Shown: one piece after another, positions 23,011 through 29,192 of the stretch
Numbering within the stretch: the stretch's first letter is position 1
How the letters are laid out: each line of letters starts with the position of its first letter
From: a virus
Virus record (IMG/VR): IMGVR_UViG_3300020215_000081
Coordinates: 1 to 43,994 of that record
Reading direction: 5' to 3' (one strand)
Length of the DNA stretch: 43,994 nt
Translations under genes and position numbers: made by a program
Notes under the pieces: generated by a model
Seen by the model: only the letters and a program-made list of their open reading frames with translations
Database searches by the model: none
Told to the model about the DNA's origin: nothing

Positions 23011-23016
23011 GCCCAG

Positions 23017-24285
23017 CTACTTCTGTAGCAGGCTCGCCATCGTTTGCAAGGATCGCGCGGTGTTGATCTTGCCGGCGTAGTGCTTGCGCATGACCTCGAC
23101 GTTGTCGCCGATCTGGTTGGCGGCGAAGACGTCGTTCCCGGTCTTCTCGATGATGTAGACGGCGTGAGAGGCGCGGAGCATGTGGAGCGCCTTGTACTCC
23201 CGCTGCGCGTCGAGATCGGGGATCGAGTCGTCGTCGAAGAAGAAGCCCTCGCCCTCCTGGTCGCCGGAGCCTTTGGTCTGGAAGAGCTTCTGACAGAGCT
23301 CGTGGACGAGGCGGGCGCCGCGGTAGCGGTAGCGATCGCGGTCCTCAAGCTTCGGATAAGCTTTGAGCCACTTGGCGAGCGCCTGAAGGGTCGCCTCTTT
23401 GTCGAGCGGCACGACCGGCCGGCCGTGCTTGTTCTTGGTGGTCCGGACGCGCGTGCCATCCGGGTTGGCCGCGGAGCTCTGGACGAACTGGCGCTGCACG
23501 TTCACGACGACGATCCCGTTGGCCTTGACCACGTCGGCCTTCTCGAGCGCGAGCGCCTCGCTGATCCGGAGGCCGAGGTTGAAGAGGATCACCAGGAGCT
23601 CGCGCATGAGCGGGTAGCTCTCGAGCACGTCCGCGGGGACCGCCTCGACCAGGGCGTGGAACTGCTCCTTGGTCAGGTAGGCCGGCATCTTCTTCTCGAA
23701 CTCCTTCATCCGGAGCTTCTCCGCGTCCTGGTGCCGGTTGATGTACCGGAGGAGCGCGCGAGCCGCCTTGTAGAGCTGCTTGAAGCCGCCCTCGGACTCC
23801 TTGGCGTTCAGCCGGCGCTGGATCTCATTGACGGAGGCCCTGGCGAACGGCTGCGGGCCGAAGAGGCTCGCGAGGCGCCAGAAGGTATTGCGCTCGGACT
23901 CGCGCGAGCAGGGGAGGATGTCCACCTTCACGTCGATCCGCTCCTTGCAGTACCGCTCGACGAGCTCGAGGTTGTCCCGGTTGAGCTGGGAGAGCTTCGC
24001 CTTCCGGATCTCGGCGTAGAGCTCCTCGCGGATCTTGAGCAGCTCGCGCTTGCCGGCGACGACGGTCAGGGCGCCCGAGGCGAACCGCTCGTTGAGCTCG
24101 AGCAGCTCGGGCGTGACGTGGTTGGAAGACTTGCGCTTGCCCTCGGGCGTCCACTCGACTCGCAGAAGCGAGAAGGAGGCGCGGCCCTTCATCCACGGAC
24201 CTTTGGGGATGAAGTGGATGTCCTGGTGGACCTCGGGGATCGAAGCGCGACGACGGACGCGAGACTTATGAGCTTGCCCTCTCAT
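23017..24285 (-). CDS. int: Tyrosine integrase
   Basis: A 422-residue recombinase. The catalytic domain starts near residue 203. Arg240 (GLRISEALAL), Lys near 284-286 (TTKNKHG), His368-x-x-Arg371 (HMLRASHAV) and the nucleophile Tyr403 (MRKHYAG) are all visible. The usual second His/Trp, after Gly393 in QIGDNVEV, is Asp394, which is unusual. Residues 1-200 hold the arm-binding and core-binding regions. It integrates the phage genome at attP/attB. A start at Met32, with AAAGGT before it, is an alternative. The region 24286-24691 with its repeats probably contains attP or its arms. Confidence 0.93.
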   Translation of the reverse strand: MRGQAHKSRVRRRASIPEVHQDIHFIPKGPWMKGRASFSLLRVEWTPEGKRKSSNHVTPELLELNERFASGALTVVAGKRELLKIREELYAEIRKAKLSQLNRDNLELVERYCKERIDVKVDILPCSRESERNTFWRLASLFGPQPFARASVNEIQRRLNAKESEGGFKQLYKAARALLRYINRHQDAEKLRMKEFEKKMPAYLTKEQFHALVEAVPADVLESYPLMRELLVILFNLGLRISEALALEKADVVKANGIVVVNVQRQFVQSSAANPDGTRVRTTKNKHGRPVVPLDKEATLQALAKWLKAYPKLEDRDRYRYRGARLVHELCQKLFQTKGSGDQEGEGFFFDDDSIPDLDAQREYKALHMLRASHAVYIIEKTGNDVFAANQIGDNVEVMRKHYAGKINTARSLQTMASLLQK

Positions 24286-24344
24286 GCGGCCGTTTTGTCA
24301 CAAGCCGCGCACGTTACAAGAGAGATGTCGCAAAGAACGCACTT

Positions 24345-24568
24345 ATTGGTAGGCGGAAGACCGAAATCTCGCCTACCAACCGGCTACCAAAAACCGGATT
24401 AATCTTTTGAAATCAACAGTCTACTGGTCGCAGCAAATTCTTTTAAGTCCTGTGCGCCTACCAATCCCGAACGGTGAAATCTTGTTGAAGCTGTTGGGGA
24501 TTTCCCGCGGAGCGCGCTTTTCCTCGCGCCCCGCGGGGCTCTTCTTTGTGTGATTCCGGTCTACCAAT
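24345..24568. repeat. CTACCAA repeats, direct and inverted
   Basis: ATTGGTAGGCG at 24345-24355 is the inverted copy of CGCCTACCAAT at 24455-24465, and its core is again inverted at 24370-24379. Further CTACCAA copies are at 24384-24390 and 24561-24567. This is compatible with integrase arm-type sites or an operator series upstream of int. Confidence 0.65.
24504..24546 (+). terminator. Terminator-like hairpin
   Basis: A 13-bp stem with one A-C mismatch (24504-24516 with 24525-24537), loop CTTTTCCT, then GCTCTTCTTT. The T-tract is interrupted, so it may be a weak terminator or only a hairpin. It would stop rightward transcription entering from the integrase side. Confidence 0.45.
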
Positions 24569-24613
24569 GAGGCGCGCGCGCCGACACGGAAGGCCGGCGC
24601 GGGCCGAAAATGA

Positions 24614-24643
24614 TGGGTCTGAGTGGGTCTCGGTGGGTCGGAT
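24614..24643. repeat. TGGGTCT iterons, cluster 1
   Basis: TGGGTCT at 24614 and 24624 and TGGGTCG at 24634 recur every 10 bases, one helical turn. The same unit in the opposite direction is at 27482-27511. It lies about 50 bases before the gene at 24692. Confidence 0.7.
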
Positions 24644-24691
24644 CGATTATGCGATCCGCGTCAGATTGAGGCGGGTGGTAGGGTCGCGGTG

Positions 24692-24958
24692 ATGCGACGG
24701 GGAGGCCCTTTCATCGCTTTCGTCTGGGATCCGGACAAGCTCCTGAGCGAGGAGAACGCTGCGCTCAAGGCGCGCATTCGCTCGCTCGAGCTCCAGATCG
24801 AGCTCCTGACGACGATCAGGCATCGGGCAGGGGAGATGCTCCAGGAGGCCACCACGCGAGCGCGCGACGGCCTCCTGGAAGCGATACAGGCTTTCGAGGG
24901 GTACTTCGGGGAGTCTAGTGCGGACGAGCCGCCTGGGCCTTCTGGATCAGCCCCTTGA
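24692..24958 (+). CDS. Small coiled-coil protein
   Basis: An 88-residue protein from ATG 24692; GTG 24689 is equally possible. Residues about 18-70 form a continuous helix with heptad spacing (LLSEENAALKARIRSLELQI), then a Pro/Ser/Gly-rich tail. The last 44 bases overlap the end of the ribbon-helix-helix gene on the other strand. It follows iteron cluster 1. It might be a dimeric regulator; this is a guess. Confidence 0.5.
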   Translation: MRRGGPFIAFVWDPDKLLSEENAALKARIRSLELQIELLTTIRHRAGEMLQEATTRARDGLLEAIQAFEGYFGESSADEPPGPSGSAP

Positions 24959-25106
24959 TCACCTGAGACTTCTCGCGCGCGAGGCGCTCGACCAAGGCGT
25001 TCGTGATGTAGGTGGTCTCGGTCGTCCCGTGGGCGAGCGCGGCGATCTTGAGCGCCTGGACCAGGGGCTCGGGCAGGCGGAAAATCTTGTGCTGCTTGGG
25101 GCTCAT
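24915..25106 (-). CDS. Ribbon-helix-helix type regulator
   Basis: A 63-residue protein. KHKIFRLPEPLVQALKIAAL, then AHGTTETTYITNALVERL, is typical of Arc/MetJ/CopG proteins: a short strand for the DNA major groove followed by two helices. It is the last gene of the leftward operon and starts in an ATGA overlap with the 387-residue gene. It could bind the palindrome at 26417-26442 or the iterons. No toxin partner is seen next to it. Confidence 0.7.
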   Translation of the reverse strand: MSPKQHKIFRLPEPLVQALKIAALAHGTTETTYITNALVERLAREKSQVIKGLIQKAQAARPH

Positions 25107-26266
25107 GCTGACCTTTCGAACAGGGGAAGGCCGACCGTGGGGAACATCTCCTGCTGGACGGCGTTAGCGAGCTTCTGGATCCGTACCTCGAGCGGCTGCT
25201 CGAGGAAAGGGGGCTCCTCCTCGAGCTCGTCGTCGGCGAGCGACTCGGCATACTGCCGGCCGAGCTCGGGCGTGTAGGTGTAGGCGTTGTCCTTGCGCTC
25301 CTGCTTGCGGCACGGGGGGCACAGGTAGATCGAGTCGCCGAGCGCCGCGAGCTCGGGCCGCTCCTCGTCGTCGTAGAGGTTCGGGTAGCGTTTCCAGTCG
25401 CCGCGGTCGTTGCAGAGCGCGCACGGATGGGTCACGCGGGGGTAGGGGTGCCGGGCGAGCCAGGAGCGGATGAGCTTCCGCGCGCGCGCGTAGATGCTGT
25501 TGTGGTCCAGATCCTTGCTGACGGCCCACTCGGCGATCTTCTCTCCTTCGGGTCCGGTGACGGAAACGCGCTCGCGGACGCGGTGGCTGTCGCTCTCGAA
25601 GCGGCGCCAGGGCGTGGTGCGATCGATCCGAACGGTGCAGCCCTTGTAGGTGAGCGTCTTGCCCTCGTGCTTGTAGTAGTTCGTCTTGCCCGTGACCTTC
25701 ATCTCGGCGCGGGATGCCTCGACGCGCTCGACGTCGGTCTCGAGCACAGCCGCGGCGCGGGTGGCGTCGAGCTCGACCGCTTCGCGCTCGCGCATCGCCT
25801 CGAGCGCCCGCTCGTGCTGCTCGAGCTCGGCCTGGGCGCGGCCGTCGATGTAGGTCTCGATGACCTTCCGAGCTTCAGCCTCGGTCGCGTAGCTCTGGCA
25901 GGGAGCGTACCCGCTGCGGCGGGTGCGGCAGCTCGGGGACCAGCCGCGATCATCCGGCTCGATCTCGACCGAATAGCCGCGGTACTTGTAGCGGACCGGC
26001 TTGCGCGGAGCGCGCGCCGCGTGCCACTCGCGCAGCTCGCGCTTGGCGTGCGCGATGATCGAGGCGTTCGGGTAATAGCTCGAGTGCCGGCAGGACCGCG
26101 GGAACGGATTGGTCACGTTGATCTTGCGCTCGGTGCCGTCCGGGTAGGTCACGGTCGCCGTCTTGATCTGGCGATCGAGGACCGGCGAGCGCCACTCGCT
26201 GATCCGGATGGTCGCGCCCATGTAGGAGGTCTCGGAGACCTTGGTGCCGTCGTTGAGCTCGATCAC
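25103..26266 (-). CDS. Three-repeat protein with zinc knuckle
   Basis: A 387-residue protein that I cannot place in a family. It has three diverged copies of a unit that begins with a 'Y-x-G-x-x-x-x-I' strand and ends with a helix: residues about 14-82 (YMGATIRI ... AHAKRELREWH), 93-141 (YRGYSVEI ... EARKVIETYI) and 205-272 (YKGCTVRI ... ARARKLIRSWL). A helical, Glu/Arg-rich link lies between copies two and three. C282/C285 and C316/C319 form a likely zinc site. The GTG start overlaps the stop of the gene before. The design suggests a nucleic acid or protein binding scaffold. Confidence 0.65.
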   Translation of the reverse strand: MIELNDGTKVSETSYMGATIRISEWRSPVLDRQIKTATVTYPDGTERKINVTNPFPRSCRHSSYYPNASIIAHAKRELREWHAARAPRKPVRYKYRGYSVEIEPDDRGWSPSCRTRRSGYAPCQSYATEAEARKVIETYIDGRAQAELEQHERALEAMREREAVELDATRAAAVLETDVERVEASRAEMKVTGKTNYYKHEGKTLTYKGCTVRIDRTTPWRRFESDSHRVRERVSVTGPEGEKIAEWAVSKDLDHNSIYARARKLIRSWLARHPYPRVTHPCALCNDRGDWKRYPNLYDDEERPELAALGDSIYLCPPCRKQERKDNAYTYTPELGRQYAESLADDELEEEPPFLEQPLEVRIQKLANAVQQEMFPTVGLPLFERSA

Positions 26267-26412
26267 TGGCCGGCCTCCTGGGTCGCCTTATGGGCCTCGG
26301 CGAGGCACTCGGCGCAGTAGCCCATCTCGGGATCGAGCACGCTCTCGCACTCAACGATGCGATCGCAGCAGTTACAGGTCGGGATCAGGGTCAAAGGTTT
26401 GATCGGCTTCAT
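26263..26412 (-). CDS. Small zinc-ribbon protein
   Basis: A 49-residue protein, ATG 26412, directly after the 26-bp palindrome. It has CNCC near residue 14 and YCAECL near residue 33, plus a further Cys at position 22, consistent with a zinc ribbon. The stop overlaps the GTG start of the 387-residue gene. It is probably the first gene transcribed from the palindrome-controlled internal promoter, if there is one. Confidence 0.65.
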   Translation of the reverse strand: MKPIKPLTLIPTCNCCDRIVECESVLDPEMGYCAECLAEAHKATQEAGQ

Positions 26413-26416
26413 GAGT

Positions 26417-26442
26417 ACTGTATATACGATCGTATATACAGT
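26417..26442. promoter_or_regulatory. 26-bp perfect palindrome (operator)
   Basis: Two halves, ACTGTATATACGA and its exact complement, meet without a gap. It can also be read as GTATATAC, GATC, GTATATAC. It lies in the 31-bp gap between two leftward genes, five bases before an ATG. It is more AT-rich than anything nearby. It resembles a regulator binding site more than a terminator, since no T-run follows on either strand. Confidence 0.8.
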
Positions 26443-26443
26443 G

Positions 26444-26599
26444 TCAAACGTCGATTAGCCCGCCCCGATCAGGGAGCTGCTCGTGGAGCCGATCCAGGAG
26501 CTCGTCGCACCGATCGCGGACCTCTTCGAGGCCTTTGACGATCTCAGCGACGAGCTCCGGATCCAGCTCGACCTTGGAGGGCTTCTTCCTCCGCGGCAT
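26444..26599 (-). CDS. Small acidic helical protein
   Basis: A 51-residue protein. A basic start (PRRKKPSK) is followed by a long helix LVAEIVKGLEEVRDRCDELL and a short acidic tail. It starts one base from the stop of the NlpC/P60 gene and is thus in the same transcript. It could be a small dimeric regulator or lysis-related peptide; nothing decisive. Confidence 0.5.
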   Translation of the reverse strand: MPRRKKPSKVELDPELVAEIVKGLEEVRDRCDELLDRLHEQLPDRGGLIDV

Positions 26600-26600
26600 C

Positions 26601-27023
26601 TCAGGCCTTCGCGTAGGGAGGCATGAGGATGGCGACCAGGTCGGCGCGCCGGTCGTGCGGACGCATCCGAATATAGGCGTTCTGCGCGGCAGCCGCCGCG
26701 GCGCTGGTCGTCTTCGATCCGCCACCGCCCGCCTCGACCACCACGCTCTCGTCGAACATCATCGCGACGTGCGTGATGTGCGTCAGACTCGAGCCGTAGA
26801 AGCAGAGCGCGCCGCAGCCGCGAACACCCGGCGCCCATCCCGCTTTCTTGCCGAGGTCGTAGAGTGCCTGCGCGTTCTGGTCACCCGGGAAGTCCTTGCC
26901 GGCCGCGGCGAGAAACTCCTGGGCGAGCCCCGAGCAGTCGAAGCCGACGACCGGGTCGTCGCCTCCCCAGATGTAGGGGAGGCCGACGAAGCAGAGCATG
27001 TACCGCTGAAGCGCGCTCAACAT
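26601..27023 (-). CDS. NlpC/P60 peptidoglycan hydrolase (endolysin candidate)
   Basis: A 140-residue protein. PYIWGGDDPVVGFDCSGLAQ contains the NlpC/P60 motif with catalytic Cys30, and THITHVAMMF gives the catalytic His85. These enzymes cut the peptide part of peptidoglycan. There is no signal peptide, so it would need a holin. It is encoded on the minus strand in the operon that holds regulators, far from the membrane-protein lysis genes at 37.2-38.7 kb. A third polar residue of the triad is not obvious. The ATG overlaps the previous stop by one base. Confidence 0.8.
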   Translation of the reverse strand: MLSALQRYMLCFVGLPYIWGGDDPVVGFDCSGLAQEFLAAAGKDFPGDQNAQALYDLGKKAGWAPGVRGCGALCFYGSSLTHITHVAMMFDESVVVEAGGGGSKTTSAAAAAAQNAYIRMRPHDRRADLVAILMPPYAKA

Positions 27024-27286
27024 CAGCCTTTCCCCTTCTTCGCGGGGCGGACGCCGATCGCGCGATCGAGCGCCTCGAGCACCATGCCGATCGGCATGTC
27101 GGCAGTCTCGACCACCGTGATCACGCAGCCGCCCTTCAGGAAGATCGTGACCTTCGCGGGAGCCGGCTCGGCGCCGGCCGGAGTGGGCGCGCTCGGCGCG
27201 ACCTTGTAGGCGATGACTTCGCCAGTGTCCACCCGCGCGTCGGCGAGCTGAAGCAGGGTACGACCAAACAGAGATTCCTTCGGCAT
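27023..27286 (-). CDS. Small hypothetical protein, first leftward gene
   Basis: An 87-residue protein beginning after CAAGGACTGTGGA. A Pro/Ala-rich middle (PSAPTPAGAEPAPAK) separates an N-terminal piece from a strand-rich second half (VTIFLKGGCVITVVETAD) and a basic tail. It is the promoter-proximal gene of the leftward operon. No known family. Confidence 0.5.
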   Translation of the reverse strand: MPKESLFGRTLLQLADARVDTGEVIAYKVAPSAPTPAGAEPAPAKVTIFLKGGCVITVVETADMPIGMVLEALDRAIGVRPAKKGKG

Positions 27287-27481
27287 TCCACAGTCCTTGT
27301 TGAAAAAGGTTGGAGCGGCGACCAGGTCGCGCTCGGCAAGGGGTTCAACTTGCGTGTGGGATTATCGGCGGAAGGAGTGGAGCCGCTACTCGGGCAAGGA
27401 GCAGCGGCCCCGCGGTTCTTATCGCTGAATTCTCGCGGGATTGCAAAGCGCACTACGGTTTACGCAGCGCAGTGACTCACA

Positions 27482-27511
27482 CAGACCCATGCAGACCCAC
27501 GCAGACCCACG
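27482..27511. repeat. TGGGTCT iterons, cluster 2 (inverted)
   Basis: Three 10-base units, CAGACCCATG, CAGACCCACG and CAGACCCACG, are tandem. Read on the other strand they are TGGGTCTG units, the same as cluster 1 at 24614-24643. They lie upstream of both divergent genes. Confidence 0.8.
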
Positions 27512-27585
27512 ATCAATTTCGCGCGGTTCTCGATCCGCAATCCATCGTGTGAAGTGCCAATTATCTGATCGTTGTTGATTCTCCT

Positions 27586-27627
27586 GGGAGCGTCGGCTCC
27601 CCCGCCCCGGGCGACGGCTCGGGGCGG
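27586..27627 (+). promoter_or_regulatory. Two tandem hairpins in leader of replication operon
   Basis: Hairpin 1 pairs GGGAGC with GCTCCC around GTCG (27586-27601). Hairpin 2 pairs CCGCCCCG with CGGGGCGG around ten bases (27602-27627). They touch each other and end 36 bases before the replication gene ATG. No T tract follows, so an RNA control element or protein binding site is more likely than a terminator. Confidence 0.45.
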
Positions 27628-27663
27628 TTCCTGGATCCTCCGGTCAGACAGGAAAGGACTCCG

Positions 27664-28590
27664 ATGGCACGGATCAACTTCGACGACGACGTGGAATCAA
27701 AGCGCCAGTTCTGGGAGCTGCTCAAGCTCTGCGGCGGCAACCGCTACGAGGCGCTCGGCCGGCTCGTCTGCTTCTTCCGGCTCGCGCAACGCTGGTACGG
27801 TCGCGAGCTCCCGATCCCCGCGGAGGAGCTCGCCGCGGAGGACATGCAGTGCATGGTCGAGTCCGGCTGGGCTCTCCCGGTCGAGGGTGGCTTCCAGTCC
27901 CTCGGCGCCGACAAGTACTTCGCCTGGTATCTCCAGAAGCGCGAGGCCGGCAAAAAGGGCGGCAGACCTCCGAAACCGGAGACCGATCCCGGAAACCGGC
28001 CGGTTTCTCCCGCTAACCGTCCGGTTCCGCCCGTTAACCTCCCGGTTCGTCCCGAAAACCCTCTTGCTCTTGCTCCTGTTCTTGCTCCCGCTCCTGCTCC
28101 TGCTCCTGCTCAAAAACCAACTCCTACTACTACAGGCGCGGGAAACGCCGAGCTGAAGGCTCAGGTTTCGGAATGCTGGAGCGCCTGGACGGAGACCCTC
28201 GAGCACTTCGGGATCCAGGCGCCGGGGATGAACGCCCTTCAGCAGACCTCGATCGCGCGAGCCATCACCCAGATCGGCTTTGAGAACGCGCTCGACGCGA
28301 TCCGCGGCGTCCGACTCGAGGGCTCCGAAGAATTCGATCCGAGGCGCGGCCTTTCGCTCGACCGCGTGCTCCACCGCAACCCGAAGACCGGCCAGCAGAA
28401 CTGGGACCGGCTCGGAAATCTCTGGCGAGCGAAAAACCCCAACAAAACGAGAACAACCAAGGAGGACGAGATGGATTGGTCCGCGCGGTTTAACGAAGTG
28501 AGCCGGCAATGGATGGGTGCGGAGATCACCCGTGAGGAGTACGAGGACCGCATCGCCGAGTGCATGAAGCACCTGGGAGCCGCGCAGTGA
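27664..28590 (+). CDS. Replication initiator / replisome organiser-like protein
   Basis: A 308-residue protein. Residues 1-100 look like a winged-helix domain (KRQFWELLKLCGGNRYEALG, then LAAEDMQCMVESGWALPVEG, and FQSLGADKYFAWYLQKRE, in the style of phage replisome organisers), followed by KKGGRPPK. A Pro/Ala/Asn-rich linker from about 105 to 155 is encoded by DNA repeats. The C-terminal part is helical and may bind a helicase loader or DNA. Genes after it are small replication genes and a RusA-like resolvase. As in lambda O, repeats inside the gene could be the origin. Start has AGGAAAGGACTCCG upstream. Confidence 0.65.
   Translation: MARINFDDDVESKRQFWELLKLCGGNRYEALGRLVCFFRLAQRWYGRELPIPAEELAAEDMQCMVESGWALPVEGGFQSLGADKYFAWYLQKREAGKKGGRPPKPETDPGNRPVSPANRPVPPVNLPVRPENPLALAPVLAPAPAPAPAQKPTPTTTGAGNAELKAQVSECWSAWTETLEHFGIQAPGMNALQQTSIARAITQIGFENALDAIRGVRLEGSEEFDPRRGLSLDRVLHRNPKTGQQNWDRLGNLWRAKNPNKTRTTKEDEMDWSARFNEVSRQWMGAEITREEYEDRIAECMKHLGAAQ
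27994..28056. repeat. Three 21-bp iterons inside the initiator gene
   Basis: Copies at 27994-28014, 28015-28035 and 28036-28056 each start AACC and hold CCGGTT in the middle; the first contains the perfect palindrome AACCGGCCGGTT. They encode a seven-residue NRPVxPx unit. The layout, iterons in an initiator gene, resembles the lambda origin. Confidence 0.7.
28063..28110. repeat. Eight hexamer repeats (CTTGCT/CCTGCT)
   Basis: Eight six-base units, three CTTGCT, three CCTGCT and two variants, lie directly after the iterons. They encode Leu-Ala and Ala-Pro steps of the linker. They could be part of the origin or simple slippage DNA. Confidence 0.65.
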
Positions 28591-29075
28591 GCGCCGCCGA
28601 GCAGTGGTCCGCGCTCCCCACCCGTGACGTCTTTGCTGAGATCATCCGCGAGCGCCGCTCGGGAGCTCTGGACGAGCGGGGCTTTCACGCGATGACCGCG
28701 GCCATGACCGCGGCCAATGTGGGATCCCTCCGGCCGGCGCTCTACCCGCCGCTCCCCCAGCAGCTCCAGAACTACATCCGGCAACGCTCGGCCGGCGCGC
28801 TCGACGACGACCCGGCGACGACCAAGCGGCTCTCGGATTGGATCCAGTCCGTGATCCGCGCGCGCGAGGAGAACGACGCCATCGAGCGGACGATCCGTTG
28901 GGGGCTCGAAAAGACCCAGGATGTCGGCCTCGGGAAGGAGTCCCAGGCGCTCGAGGCTGCCCTGGATTGGTTCAAAGAGGTCCGCTACCCCGCGGAGTCC
29001 ATGCGCGACGCGATCGCCATCCAGCGGGCCGACTGGCGCGCCAGGCAGACCCGGGAATCAGGGAGGAGCAGGTAG
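28587..29075 (+). CDS. Hypothetical replication-operon protein
   Basis: A 162-residue protein starting at GTG in an overlap with the initiator gene (GTGA). It is helical throughout (ALPTRDVFAEIIRERRSGAL, then RLSDWIQSVIRAREENDAIE). The place is that of a helicase loader, but no AAA+ motif (no Walker A) is visible, so an adaptor or loader of the lambda P type is the most one may suggest. It is followed directly by a small membrane protein. Confidence 0.5.
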   Translation: MSAAEQWSALPTRDVFAEIIRERRSGALDERGFHAMTAAMTAANVGSLRPALYPPLPQQLQNYIRQRSAGALDDDPATTKRLSDWIQSVIRAREENDAIERTIRWGLEKTQDVGLGKESQALEAALDWFKEVRYPAESMRDAIAIQRADWRARQTRESGRSR

Positions 29076-29192
29076 ATGTTCTCGCAAGCAACTTCGGCTG
29101 TCGGACTCGGCAAGGACGCTGTGATTTTCATCCTGTGTTGCTCGGTCGGATATGCGGTCGCCTTCTGGATCGTCGATCGATGGTCGCGATGA
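29076..29192 (+). CDS. Tiny single-pass membrane protein
   Basis: A 38-residue protein with GGGAGGAGCAGGTAG in front of ATG. A single hydrophobic segment (VIFILCCSVGYAVAFWIV) fills residues 16-33, with Asp-Arg after it. The stop overlaps the resolvase start as ATGA. Small membrane proteins of this type are common among early phage genes. Role unknown. Confidence 0.5.
   Translation: MFSQATSAVGLGKDAVIFILCCSVGYAVAFWIVDRWSR

Larger units (their letters stand above)
24286..24691. promoter_or_regulatory. Control region upstream of integrase
   Basis: This 406-bp stretch has no convincing gene. It contains CTACCAA repeats (24345-24568), a terminator-like hairpin (24504-24546), AT-richer DNA near 24395-24450, and a cluster of TGGGTCT repeats (24614-24643). 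It is a candidate for attP with integrase arm sites, int promoter and operators. Confidence 0.6.
27287..27663. promoter_or_regulatory. Divergent promoter region
   Basis: This 377-bp stretch separates the leftward operon from the replication operon. It contains the second TGGGTCT cluster (27482-27511) and two hairpins (27586-27627) in front of the replication gene. Frames found inside are short and look random. Both promoters should lie here, but none has a convincing -35/-10 pair. Confidence 0.5.

Noticed and set aside
23044-24402. A 452-residue plus-strand open frame opposite the integrase
   Set aside because: The integrase has all catalytic motifs on the minus strand, while this frame has only Leu/Val/Glu-rich antisense composition.
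24915-25106. Antitoxin of a toxin-antitoxin pair
   Set aside because: The ribbon-helix-helix fold fits, but no RelE, Fic, PIN or other toxin-like gene is adjacent; the neighbour is a 387-residue repeat protein.
26417-26442. LexA box
   Set aside because: The ends resemble CTGT...ACAG, but the gap is 16 bases rather than the 8 of the enterobacterial SOS box; a phage-specific operator is more likely.
27310-27552. Small plus-strand gene in the divergent control region
   Set aside because: No ribosome site, no sensible protein pattern, and it runs through the CAGACCC repeats.
27994-28110. CRISPR array
   Set aside because: Repeats are tandem without spacers, diverged, and lie in a coding frame with an iteron-like layout.
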